Shown: positions 21,834-29,616 of the stretch, piece by piece
How positions within the stretch are numbered: the stretch's first letter is position 1
How the letters are laid out: each line of letters begins with the position of its first letter
Assembly: GCA_964647625.1 (NCBI GenBank)
Contig: CAZYHZ010000009.1
Span: 1-64,000, forward strand
Reading direction: 5' to 3'
Length of the DNA stretch: 64,000 nucleotides
Source: DASRJG01 sp964647625
GTDB lineage: Bacteria > Acidobacteriota > Polarisedimenticolia > Polarisedimenticolales > DASRJG01
Made by a program: the position numbers and the translations under genes
Notes under the pieces: generated by a model
The model's input: the letters and a program-made list of their open reading frames with translations, nothing else
What the model was told of the DNA's origin: nothing
Database searches by the model: none

Positions 21834-22958
21834 ATGAAGTCCCCCAAGGCCGAGAAGGAGCGCCTCGACAAAGTCACGGTCGGCGCGATCACCGGCCTGG
21901 CGCGGGGGCTCGAGACGAAGATCGAGAAGCACGGCAAGCCCGAGGTGTCGTTTCCCGTGCGCTCTCTGGGTAACGTCCGTTACGACCCCAAGAAAGGGTT
22001 CTTCGAGATCGGGAAGGGGAAATCCGTCCGGGCGCTGACGGTCAACACGGCGAAGACGTTCGCGCAGACCCTCAAGATGATGGCGCTCTCGAAGGAGCTG
22101 GTCGAAACGAGCGACTTCGCCACGAAGCGAGACGCGTACTACCAATCCAAGAACTGGGGCGAGGCGATGTTCGACGAGCAGGGCGAGTCGGACATGGTCA
22201 TGGACGACATCGAGGCGATGTTCTCCGTCGAGGGCGTCAGCCGCGAGCAGCTCCGCTACATCCCCGACGAGCACGGCGGCGCGGTCGCGGGGGAGCTGAT
22301 CGTCAACGACAGCGACCTCGAGACGGGAAAGGTCGAGCGGATCGACTGTACTAAGTTCGGATCGGGCGCCTACTCGATCCCGTCGCTCGTCGAGCACCTG
22401 ACGTTCGAAACGAGCGCGAAGTTCATCCTGTGCATCGAAACCGGCGGGATGTTCCAGCGGCTCCAGAGCCACAAGTTCTGGCAAAAGGCGCACTGCATCC
22501 TGGTCTCGATGGCCGGCGTGCCCACGCGCGCGACCCGCCGGTTCGTGCGCCGCCTGTCGGACCAGTGCAAGCTCCCGGTGTACGCGTTCGTCGATTGCGA
22601 TCCCTACGGCATCTCGAACATCTATCGCACGCTGAAGGTGGGCTCGGGCAACGCGGCGCACATCAATCGCTTCTTCTGCGTGCCGCAGGCGTCGTTTCTC
22701 GGAGTGACGCCGAAGGACATCATCGACTACAAGCTCCCGACGCACCCCCTGAAAGACGTCGACGTCAAGCGCGCGAAGGATGCCTTGAAGAACGATCCGT
22801 TCTTCAAGATCCACAAGCCGTGGGCTTCCGCGATGGAGCAGCTGATCAAGATGGGCGTCCGCGCCGAGCAGCAGGCCCTTGCGCGCTGGGGCCTGAACTA
22901 CGTGATCGACGAGTACCTGCCCCGCAAGCTCAAGGCGACCGCGTCGTTCCTGCCGTAG
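21834..22958 (+). CDS. top6A: DNA topoisomerase VI subunit A (Spo11/Top6A family)
   Basis: 374 residues, 3 bases after serA and so co-transcribed with it. Top6A is the DNA-cleaving subunit of type IIB topoisomerase, usual in archaea and eukaryotes (Spo11) and patchy in bacteria. The winged-helix/5Y-CAP half contains the catalytic tyrosine in TKRDAYYQSKNW (Y102/Y103). The Toprim half has the acidic metal ligands: Glu in CIETGGMFQRL (E202) and DxD in FVDCDPYGISNI (D254, D256). All key residues are intact, so it is likely active with a GHKL ATPase partner. No Top6B gene is in this window. The stop is followed two bases later by a GGGGACAGTCCCC palindrome. Confidence 0.93.
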   Translation: MKSPKAEKERLDKVTVGAITGLARGLETKIEKHGKPEVSFPVRSLGNVRYDPKKGFFEIGKGKSVRALTVNTAKTFAQTLKMMALSKELVETSDFATKRDAYYQSKNWGEAMFDEQGESDMVMDDIEAMFSVEGVSREQLRYIPDEHGGAVAGELIVNDSDLETGKVERIDCTKFGSGAYSIPSLVEHLTFETSAKFILCIETGGMFQRLQSHKFWQKAHCILVSMAGVPTRATRRFVRRLSDQCKLPVYAFVDCDPYGISNIYRTLKVGSGNAAHINRFFCVPQASFLGVTPKDIIDYKLPTHPLKDVDVKRAKDALKNDPFFKIHKPWASAMEQLIKMGVRAEQQALARWGLNYVIDEYLPRKLKATASFLP

Positions 22959-22960
22959 CG

Positions 22961-23606
22961 AAAAAGGGGACAGTCCCCTTTTTCTTACAAATTCGGGGCA
23001 ACGTGCTGGCTTCGCTGGGATTCTGAGATGGGATCAGTACTCACTCGGTGTTGTCATCGATCCGATCGACGCCTTCCAAAAGTCTTGTCGGTCTTTTGTT
23101 TGATCGGAGTGACCGCTTGCCGCAACGGGGACGCTCGTGACCGATGTAGCGAAATCGCTCAGGCGTTGTACGAAGCGAGAATGTCTGGAGATCGACAGCG
23201 GATCGAGGTGGCGGTGAATTCGGAGTTCGTGAGAGTTCAACAAGGTAGCGAGTTGGTCTCCGCTATCGTCGCCAGAGACGCGGAGCTCGGTCAACCTGAA
23301 TCGCGGCGGCGATATGTGAGCGAAACAAGCTTAGAGAGCGATATTCCCGACAACTGGTACAAAGTCCGCACTGGTTACAGTCTTCACTACAGTAACGGGG
23401 ATACATGGGAGGAGGTCCTCTGCCGCGTCGACGGCTCAGGCAAGCGCGGAGCATTCTTGGGGCTGGAGTTCGGTCCCGATCCTCTTGCCAGACAAGAACA
23501 ACCCCGGCTCAAGCCATGAATTAGGCTACGCGCCTGCGGAGTGGATTCTTCACGCCGGGGAGCAGGCGGAAATGGAATTGTAAGAAAAAGGGGACTGTCC
23601 CCTTTT
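22961..23606. mobile_element. 646-bp element bounded by inverted GGGGACAGTCCCC palindromes, with a lipoprotein gene as cargo
   Basis: The left end (22961-22994) reads AAAAAGGGGACAGTCCCC then TTTTTCTTACAAATTC; the right end (23575-23606) is its inverted copy (GAATTGTAAGAAAAAGGGG then ACTGTCCCCTTTT). The interior is A/T-richer than its neighbours and holds one ORF but no transposase, so it would be non-autonomous. It sits between the stop codons of top6A and yqgE. Confidence 0.75.
23028..23519 (+). CDS. Hypothetical lipoprotein inside the inverted-repeat element
   Basis: 163 residues. A basic N-terminus and hydrophobic stretch end in a lipobox, SVFCLIGVTAC (Cys31), so a lipoprotein is predicted. 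The rest has no family I recognise; the C-terminal half (YSLHYSNGDTWEEVLCRV, GAFLGLEFGPD) looks like small beta-sheet. Codon and base use are clearly less GC-rich than the flanking genes, consistent with arrival together with its bounding palindromes. The start has no strong ribosome site. Confidence 0.55.
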   Translation: MGSVLTRCCHRSDRRLPKVLSVFCLIGVTACRNGDARDRCSEIAQALYEARMSGDRQRIEVAVNSEFVRVQQGSELVSAIVARDAELGQPESRRRYVSETSLESDIPDNWYKVRTGYSLHYSNGDTWEEVLCRVDGSGKRGAFLGLEFGPDPLARQEQPRLKP

Positions 23607-24171
23607 AGCTGACTTCGCCGCCGCCGGGCACGATCAATGAGGGGTCGATGCCGAGCGCGTTCAAGGAAGCCAGCCAGAGAGCGTTGGGCGGCGTGCCGAG
23701 GACCAACTCCGGGTCGACGGGGGCGAGGATCCACGAGCCTTCGTTGATCTCTCGCTCGAGCTGCCCGGGCGCCCAACCCGCGTACCCAGAGAAGCAGTGG
23801 AACCGGATGGTCGCGTCCTGGCAAAGGTGCTGGAGCGTCTTCGTGGACGCGCTCACCTGGAGCCCGGTGAGAACGGTCCGGCCCTCGGGGTCGTCGATCT
23901 CGCCGTCATAGAGGACCAGTCCCTGCTCCGGCTGCACCGGCCCGCCCACGCGGACGCGCTTGGCCGGATCGCCGGCGTAGGTGATCTCGTGATCCTTGCA
24001 CAGGTCGCGCAGCAGGATCGGCGACTCGCGATTGATCACCAGCCCGAGCGCGCCGTCGTCGTTCTGCTGGAGAAGCAGGACGACCGACTGCGCGAAGTTC
24101 GGGTCGGTGAGCTGAGGCACCGCGATCAGGAAGCCGGGCGCCAGCGTTTTTCCGTCGTCGCCATCGCTCAT
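23605..24171 (-). CDS. YqgE/AlgH family protein
   Basis: 188 residues. Recognised by APGFLIAVPQLTDPNFAQSVVLLLQ, GALGLVINRES, VRVGGPVQPEQGLVLY and CFSGYAGWAPGQLEREI, all hallmarks of the UPF0301 family, whose biochemical role is not settled. It is the third gene of the leftward TPP-riboswitch transcript, starting 10 bases after the symporter. Its TAA stop abuts the right palindrome of the 646-bp element. Confidence 0.92.
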   Translation of the reverse strand: MSDGDDGKTLAPGFLIAVPQLTDPNFAQSVVLLLQQNDDGALGLVINRESPILLRDLCKDHEITYAGDPAKRVRVGGPVQPEQGLVLYDGEIDDPEGRTVLTGLQVSASTKTLQHLCQDATIRFHCFSGYAGWAPGQLEREINEGSWILAPVDPELVLGTPPNALWLASLNALGIDPSLIVPGGGEVS

Positions 24172-24181
24172 CCGGCAAATA

Positions 24182-25591
24182 TTATGCCGATCCGGCCGCC
24201 TGGCGACGAGAATTCCGGCGCCGGGCGGTCACGCCAGCCCCCCAGCACGCTCCCGCGATCAGCAGCCCCGCGTACACCGGCTCGAGGGAGAGCCACGGCG
24301 TTTCCCTTCGCATCGCGCCGATCACCCAGGCGAGCGAGGTGGCTCCGGCGGCCGCCATCCCGATGGCCGCCCATCGGGAGTCGGGGCGCAGGGACGGAAA
24401 ATACGCCCCGAGAATCGGCGCGAGCAGCACCGCGGTCCCGACGCTTCCGAACCCGTACCAGAGGTTCACCACCGACTGCGACGCGAGCGCGAAAACGGTT
24501 GCGAGCAGCGCGCCCGCGACGAGCCCGAGGCGCTCGCCCGTCAGCGTGCTCGCCGCGATGCGGCCGGCCCGCCCCACGAGGTCCCGCGAGAGCGTGATCC
24601 CGGCGTTGAACAGGAAGGAATCGACGGTCGACATCACCGTCGCGATCATCCCGGAATAGAAGATGCCGAGAAGCCCCACCGGCAGCAGCATCTCGCCGAG
24701 CGCCGGATAGGCGTCGACGCCGCTCGACAGGCGAGGGAGCAGGGCGTGCGCGTACATCCCGGTGAACGTCGTCAATCCGTCGAACAGCGCGAAGAACAGG
24801 ATGGACACGAGGAGCCCCGTGCGCGCGACGCGCGGCGTGCGCGCCGCGAAGCAGCGCTGGAAGAAGGTGGGCTCGACGAGCGTCTGCAGGGCGATGACGT
24901 ACCACGCGATGACGTAGCCCAGGCGTTGCCCGCCGAGCGGCTCGAACATCGATGCCGGCAGCGCTGCCCGCAGCGCGGAGAGCCCGCCGGTCTTCGCGAC
25001 GGCGATCGGAAGCAGGATGAGGAATCCGCCGAACATGAGAACGAATTGAAGGGTCTTCGTCTGCACGACGGCGCGAAACCCCCGAACGCCGATGTAGAGC
25101 AAGCAGAATGCGGCGCAGAGGACGACCGAGAGCGATTGCGGCAGCCCCGTCGCGCGCCGGAGGAGCACGCCGAGCATCAGCAGGTAGGGCGCGGGGAGGG
25201 ACAGCGCGAGCACCGCCAGCGCGCCCAGAACCCCGGCCGTCCGCCCGTAGGTTTCGTACAGGACGTCCGGAAGCGTCGCATCGCCGCGCGTGCGTGCCTT
25301 CTCGGCATAGAGCAGGGCGAAGAGGAGCGCTCCCACGTAGTACGGGACTCCGAGCACGAGCCAGTTCGAGATTCCGTGCACGTAGGAGTACTCGCCGACC
25401 CCGAGGACGCCGCCGTACCACGTCGCCACGAGCGTCATCACGAATGCCGGCAGCGACAGCGCCCGGCCGGCAAGCAGGAAGTCCCACTGGGCCTCGGCGG
25501 GCCGCCGCGCCGAACGCGCGCCGAGGAACACCGTCGCGGCGAGATACGTCAGGACGACGGCGAGATCGATCGGCCCCAGCGTTCCGGCCAT
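24182..25591 (-). CDS. Sodium:solute symporter family transporter (predicted thiamine or precursor uptake)
   Basis: 469 residues with about 13 hydrophobic helices. SSS-family features are the opening IDLAVVLTYLAATVFLGARSAR, DFLLAGRALSLPAFVMTLVATWYGG and the helix with IATVMSTVDSFLFNAGITLSRD. It begins 8 bases after the TonB receptor stop and lies under the same TPP riboswitch. SSS members under TPP riboswitches have been predicted as thiamine carriers (ThiV in comparative genomics); the substrate here is inferred from regulation, not from residues. Confidence 0.85.
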   Translation of the reverse strand: MAGTLGPIDLAVVLTYLAATVFLGARSARRPAEAQWDFLLAGRALSLPAFVMTLVATWYGGVLGVGEYSYVHGISNWLVLGVPYYVGALLFALLYAEKARTRGDATLPDVLYETYGRTAGVLGALAVLALSLPAPYLLMLGVLLRRATGLPQSLSVVLCAAFCLLYIGVRGFRAVVQTKTLQFVLMFGGFLILLPIAVAKTGGLSALRAALPASMFEPLGGQRLGYVIAWYVIALQTLVEPTFFQRCFAARTPRVARTGLLVSILFFALFDGLTTFTGMYAHALLPRLSSGVDAYPALGEMLLPVGLLGIFYSGMIATVMSTVDSFLFNAGITLSRDLVGRAGRIAASTLTGERLGLVAGALLATVFALASQSVVNLWYGFGSVGTAVLLAPILGAYFPSLRPDSRWAAIGMAAAGATSLAWVIGAMRRETPWLSLEPVYAGLLIAGACWGAGVTARRRNSRRQAAGSA

Positions 25592-25599
25592 CGACGACC

Positions 25600-27888
25600 C
25601 TAGAAGTTGAACCCGAGGCCGATCCAGTAGCTCCGGGTCGCGGCGGGGAAGAACTCGGAATAGAACTGGGTGTACGCCGCATCGAGCGGGTACGAATATC
25701 CGAACTGCGTGACCTTCGCGTCGAGCAGGTTGTCGATGCGGGCGCGGATCGTCAGCGAGCCTTTCGCCTTGCGCGCGTAGCCGGACAGATCGATCACCGC
25801 CTGTGCGCCGACGAGCGTGAAAGGATCGACCTTCTTGCTCACGTAATCGGCCGCTTCGCGGTTCTCCGGCGTCTTGCGCTCGTTCTGGGAGTTGTCCGTG
25901 TAGATCGTGCCCACGTGGCGGCCGTAGAGCTCGGCGCGAACGATGCCGAAGGTGCGCGCGACCGACAGCCGTGCGGTGAGATCCGGGAACAGCGCGATGC
26001 GGTTTCCCGAATAGTCGATCGCGATCGTGCCGCCGGCTCCGTCCGACGACAGGAGCGTGGCGTCATCGAGGACGTCGTGGCTGTAGGCGAGGTAGCCCGC
26101 GATGTCGACGTCCCCGGGGATCCTTCCTGCGCCCTCGAATTCGATCCCCTGGTGCCTCGAGCGCCCCGCGTTGGTCGTGAGCGGCACGCCGTCGCTGTTG
26201 AGCCCCCCCGCATACACCAGCTCGTCGCGGAACTGCATCCAGTAGAGGTTCATCTTCAGCCGCGTCGCACCCTTCCTGTAACCCGCCCCGGCCTCGACGC
26301 TGGTCAGCCGCTCGGGCTTCGCGAACGGGTCCGAGTAGTGCTGGGTCGCGGGATCGATGGTTGCGAAGGAGTCCGCCGGGTTGGCCGTCGTGTCTTCGGG
26401 ATCCCAGACGTTCGCGAATGGGGGCTCGCTCTCGGTCTTCGCGACGAGCGCGTAGGTGTTCCAGCTGTCGGTGACGTTCCAATTCACGCCGAGGCGCGGC
26501 GTCACGAAGGAATAGTCGGCATTCCACGACGCGCCGCGCACCTTGTCCTCGCTCATCGCGAACCTGTGGCGCGTGGCTTGGAGCTCGACGTCGAGCACCG
26601 CGTTCGGCGCGAAGCGCCACGCCTCGCGCGCGAACACGTTGATCGTGTCCTTCTTGTTCGTGTAGTCGTAGAGGCCGAGCGGCGCGCCGACGGGGGTCGT
26701 CGACGCGCACGTCGGATCCGACGGATCGGAGCAGATCGCTCCGCTGGTCACCGTGCCCTCGTGCTGCCCTCGATGGAACAGGAGCTCCATGCCGCCGCTC
26801 AGCTCCCCGTGAGGATGGGCCCACGCGATCCGTGGAATCCATCCGATCTGGTGGTTGTCCAGCGAGCGCTTCAGCCATGCGTCATTGATCGTCTCTTCCG
26901 GATAGGCCGGCGTCGGCGGCGCGCTCCCCAACGGATCGTACGCGTAGCTGTCCGCGTGCTGCCGGAAATAGCCGTTTCCGAGGATGGCGTAGACGGTGTT
27001 CTTGAGCGTCACGCCCGGGGCGATCCTCCGGTCGTTCATCACCTGGAGCTGAGGCTGGAAGAAGTTGTCCGTCTCGCCGGGAAGAAGCGAGTTTTGCCTC
27101 CGCAGCACGGGGTCGTTGATGTCCGGGTACGGGACGCCGTAATACGAAAGCTGCGTTTGCTCGGGGCCGCCGAACAGGAGGATCCGCCAGATCGAGTCGT
27201 CGTCGAACCGCTCGAAGGCGACCTGCGCGAACGTCTGGCGGGACCACGAGGGCTCGCGATATCCGTCGCTCTGAACGTGGGCGGCACGCGCCGCCCACGC
27301 CCAGTGGCTCGTTCCGATCGGGCCGCCGTAGCGGAGGGAGACGCGGCTCGTCCCGAACGACCCGGCGCCGAGCTCGAGCTCGCCTCCGGCGGTGGTCGAG
27401 AGCCCGGCACTCTCGAGGTTCACGACGCCCCCGACCGAGGGGGAGCCGTAGAGGGAGGTGCCGGGGCCGCGCTGGATCTGGACCAAGCCTAGGCCCGCGG
27501 CGAAGTCGCCCAGGTCGATCGTGTACACCTCGTGCGATTCGGGCGTGTTGAGCGGAACGCCGTTGACGTTGACCGCGATCCGGCTCTGCTCGAAGCCTCG
27601 GATCCGCAGATAGCTGTAGCCGTATCCGTTTCCGGCGTCGCTGTAGGAATACGCGTTCATCGTGTCCCCGAGCAGCGTCGACAGATCCTGTCCGACGTGA
27701 AGGTTTTCGATCGCCTGCGCGTCGAGGTCCGAAAACGACGCGGGGTCCTGCCTCTCCTTCGCGGCGTCGGAGGAGACGACGATCGATTCTTCAGCCCCGG
27801 TGGGGACCGGCGGCTCGTCCACGGCGAAGGCACGCAGCCCGGATCCGGCGATCAAGCCCAACACCACCCACAATCGCTTCGACGCCAT
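25600..27888 (-). CDS. TonB-dependent outer-membrane receptor (predicted thiamine uptake)
   Basis: 762 residues with a signal peptide (LWVVLGLIAGSGLRAFA). Plug domain about 35-160 (LRIRGFEQSRIAVNVNGVPL, QIQRGPGTSLYGSPSVGGVV), then a 22-strand-type barrel ending in aromatic YWIGLGFNF, the usual outer-membrane insertion signal. The TPP riboswitch directly upstream indicates that thiamine or a precursor is the cargo. GGGGAGG lies just before the ATG. It is first of three genes with the SSS symporter and YqgE. Confidence 0.92.
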   Translation of the reverse strand: MASKRLWVVLGLIAGSGLRAFAVDEPPVPTGAEESIVVSSDAAKERQDPASFSDLDAQAIENLHVGQDLSTLLGDTMNAYSYSDAGNGYGYSYLRIRGFEQSRIAVNVNGVPLNTPESHEVYTIDLGDFAAGLGLVQIQRGPGTSLYGSPSVGGVVNLESAGLSTTAGGELELGAGSFGTSRVSLRYGGPIGTSHWAWAARAAHVQSDGYREPSWSRQTFAQVAFERFDDDSIWRILLFGGPEQTQLSYYGVPYPDINDPVLRRQNSLLPGETDNFFQPQLQVMNDRRIAPGVTLKNTVYAILGNGYFRQHADSYAYDPLGSAPPTPAYPEETINDAWLKRSLDNHQIGWIPRIAWAHPHGELSGGMELLFHRGQHEGTVTSGAICSDPSDPTCASTTPVGAPLGLYDYTNKKDTINVFAREAWRFAPNAVLDVELQATRHRFAMSEDKVRGASWNADYSFVTPRLGVNWNVTDSWNTYALVAKTESEPPFANVWDPEDTTANPADSFATIDPATQHYSDPFAKPERLTSVEAGAGYRKGATRLKMNLYWMQFRDELVYAGGLNSDGVPLTTNAGRSRHQGIEFEGAGRIPGDVDIAGYLAYSHDVLDDATLLSSDGAGGTIAIDYSGNRIALFPDLTARLSVARTFGIVRAELYGRHVGTIYTDNSQNERKTPENREAADYVSKKVDPFTLVGAQAVIDLSGYARKAKGSLTIRARIDNLLDAKVTQFGYSYPLDAAYTQFYSEFFPAATRSYWIGLGFNF

Positions 27889-27959
27889 GCAACCTCCCCT
27901 CTGGGAATGCCGGCGACGGGTGGGTGGACGGATGGACGGAAGGAGCTTCGTACATCGTC

Positions 27960-28043
27960 CCGTTTCCCTACGCTGGCATTACCCAGTTCAGGTTCCAGGG
28001 TTTGATCTCAGCCCGGCGTTTCCGCCGGACACCCCTAACGGTG
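27960..28043 (-). promoter_or_regulatory. TPP (thiamine pyrophosphate) riboswitch
   Basis: On the minus strand the conserved THI-element blocks appear in order: AGGGGTGTCC, a hairpin CCGGCGGAAACGCCGG, CTGAGATCAAACCCTGGAAC, CTGAACTGGGTAATGCCAGC and GTAGGGAAACGG. The P1 helix closes as CCGTT (28038-28042) with AACGG (27961-27965). It lies about 70 bases upstream of the TonB receptor ATG. Ligand binding would be expected to repress the downstream transporter operon; a mechanism by start-site sequestration or termination cannot be read with certainty. Confidence 0.95.
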
Positions 28044-28052
28044 ACGAGAAGC

Positions 28053-28082
28053 ACCGTACGCCAGGAGCTTGCCGCCCGTCAA
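28053..28082 (-). promoter_or_regulatory. Sigma-70-like promoter of the riboswitch operon
   Basis: Minus strand TTGACG (28082-28077), 18-base spacer, TACGGT (28058-28053). The predicted transcript start falls right at the 5' end of the TPP aptamer, which supports it. Confidence 0.6.
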
Positions 28083-28092
28083 GGCTCGCCGA

Positions 28093-28122
28093 TTGACCGG
28101 CGTGCGGCCGAGCGGCTATATT
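28093..28122 (+). promoter_or_regulatory. Sigma-70-like promoter of tRNA-Cys
   Basis: TTGACC (28093-28098), 18-base spacer, TATATT (28117-28122), about 47 bases before the tRNA. It is divergent from the thiamine operon promoter, the two -35 boxes being about 10 bases apart. Confidence 0.65.
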
Positions 28123-28169
28123 CCGCCCTCCTTCGGACACGGAAGACGATCTCCACCGAATTGGGCGAC

Positions 28170-28244
28170 GGCGGCGTAGCCAAGTGGTAAGGCAACGGTC
28201 TGCAAAACCGTCATTCACCGGTTCAAATCCGGTCGCCGCCTCCA
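28170..28244 (+). tRNA. tRNA-Cys (anticodon GCA)
   Basis: Acceptor stem GGCGGCG/CGCCGCC, anticodon stem ACGGT/ACCGT with loop CTGCAAA (anticodon GCA at 28202-28204), T-arm CCGGTTCAAATCCGG, discriminator U73 (a cysteine identity base) and encoded CCA. Confidence 0.97.
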
Positions 28245-28281
28245 TTCTCGTCTTGCGGACCGCGGGGCGGGGCTGAATCGG

Positions 28282-29382
28282 ATGTTCGATCGGAAGTCGA
28301 AAACGACCACCGCGCCGACCCTCGTCGATCGCGTCCTGAGATCCGGAGCCCAGCGTGTCGCGATCCTGGGTCTGCACCCGCAGGCCGGAACGCGCACCGT
28401 GCTCTCCGCGCTGGTCCGCGACATCCACGCGCGCTCCGAGCCGCTCGCATTGACGTCGGCGCCGCGCGTGCCGCTCGAGGAAGAAGACGGCGCGAGCCCT
28501 CATCCCGTCACGCGGATGGTCGTTCCGGAGGGCGCCTGGCTCGCGACGTCGGCTCCGGCCGTCGAGGGGGAGGCCGCAGCCGCGCTCGATCACCTCGAGA
28601 CGTACGAGTGGACGACGTCTCTCGGGCCGGTCAACAGCTACCGGGTGCGCACCGCCGGCGAGGCGGACATCCACGGGCCCGGAGAGCCGGATTCGATGCG
28701 GATCGTCCTCGCGCGGCTGCGCGAGCTGTCCTCGGGAGTCGTCCTGGTCGACGGCGGCTGGGAGCGCCGGGCGTTCGCCGCGCCGGGGGTCTCGGACGCC
28801 GTGGTCCTCGTCCTTGCCGCCGGATACTCGGCCACCCCGGAGCGCTCGGCCGCCGCGGCCCGTTACCTCGTCGAGACGCTCTCCGTGCCTCCGTGCGCCG
28901 AAGCCGCGACCGATGCTTGGGAAACGACCGCCTCGGGCGGCGCGACCGCGCTCCTGGACGCCCAGGGCCGTCAGGTCGGCGTCATGCCGCCGGGGCTGTC
29001 CGACCCGGTCCCGGCCCTCAAGACCCCCGACGGAGCGCCTGTGTCCTGCGTCGTGCTCCCGCACGGCCTCAACGACGAGTTCATGATCCCGCTGGTCCGG
29101 TCCGCCATGCGGTGCACGCTGGTCGTGCGCGACGCGACCCGCATCAACGTGGCCCCGGTCTACTACAAGGCGTGGCTCAAAGGGCGGGGGAGCATCCAGG
29201 TCGTCCGGCCGCTGCGGCTGATCGCGGTCGCCACCAATCCGTGCAACCCGGCGGGGCCCGACGCCGACGCGTCCGAGTTCCGGTCGATCGTGGCCAACGC
29301 GATTCCCGACCTGCCCGTCCACGACGTGGTCGCCGAGGCGGGCGGCGAGCGAACGAAACCCGTCTGGAAGTTCTGGGACTGA
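28282..29382 (+). CDS. Uncharacterised protein resembling KamB-type reactivase, P-loop degenerate
   Basis: 366 residues. The opening LVDRVLRSGAQRVAILGLH leads to PQAGTRTVLSAL, where a Walker A lysine would be expected but is missing. The next blocks (LALTSAPRVPLEEED, TRMVVPEGAWLATSAP, VVLVDGGWERRAFAAPGVSD, VVLVLAAGYSAT) recall the KamB subunit of lysine/ornithine aminomutase reactivation, as far as I recall that family. No aminomutase gene is in the window, so the role is open. It lies 37 bases after tRNA-Cys; no strong ribosome site is seen. Confidence 0.5.
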   Translation: MFDRKSKTTTAPTLVDRVLRSGAQRVAILGLHPQAGTRTVLSALVRDIHARSEPLALTSAPRVPLEEEDGASPHPVTRMVVPEGAWLATSAPAVEGEAAAALDHLETYEWTTSLGPVNSYRVRTAGEADIHGPGEPDSMRIVLARLRELSSGVVLVDGGWERRAFAAPGVSDAVVLVLAAGYSATPERSAAAARYLVETLSVPPCAEAATDAWETTASGGATALLDAQGRQVGVMPPGLSDPVPALKTPDGAPVSCVVLPHGLNDEFMIPLVRSAMRCTLVVRDATRINVAPVYYKAWLKGRGSIQVVRPLRLIAVATNPCNPAGPDADASEFRSIVANAIPDLPVHDVVAEAGGERTKPVWKFWD

Positions 29383-29532
29383 AGGCTACGCATCGTCGCA
29401 TCGAGCGGCGCTCCATCGTCGGCAAATCGTAATCGGCGCGAGACGGAATCGTCATGGACGGCGCCGCTCCGGGACACTCGCTGACGATCGACTCGGACGA
29501 AGTACCTATGCCATAGGGATTTTGCCGACGCG

Positions 29533-29564
29533 GAGCCGTGCCACGACGAGTTGGCACGGGGCTC
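29533..29564 (+). terminator. Hairpin downstream of the KamB-like gene; no U-tract
   Basis: GAGCCGTGCCA pairs with TGGCACGGGGCTC (one bulged G), loop CGACGAGT. It could end the upstream transcript, but no T-run follows and the right arm overlaps a sigma-54-like promoter, so its role is ambiguous. Confidence 0.35.
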
Positions 29565-29567
29565 GCT
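29551..29567 (+). promoter_or_regulatory. Sigma-54-like promoter of the Fn3 protein gene
   Basis: TTGGCACGGGGCTCGCT matches the -24/-12 pattern (GG at 29553-29554 and GC at 29565-29566, exactly 10 bases between), with one mismatch in the -12 box (TCGC for TTGC). It lies about 50 bases before the ATG. The rest of 29383-29616 has no gene; it holds only this site, the hairpin and a small CCTATG-C-CATAGG palindrome at 29505-29517. Confidence 0.45.
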
Positions 29568-29616
29568 CTAGGGGGTTCCGGCCGTCCCGTCGGACCGCTG
29601 CGGAGATCTCGAGCCT

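Noticed and set aside
19800..22814. A 1004-codon minus-strand open frame opposite the aminotransferase, serA and top6A
   Set aside because: Same shadow effect; no recognisable domain, while the plus strand has three clear families.
27988..29322. Minus-strand frame containing an EAATGFEPV-like peptide
   Set aside because: This is the well-known mistranslation of a tRNA gene (tRNA-Cys at 28170).
29460..29600. c-di-GMP (GEMM) riboswitch
   Set aside because: I compared it with the GEMM-I conserved blocks and did not find them.
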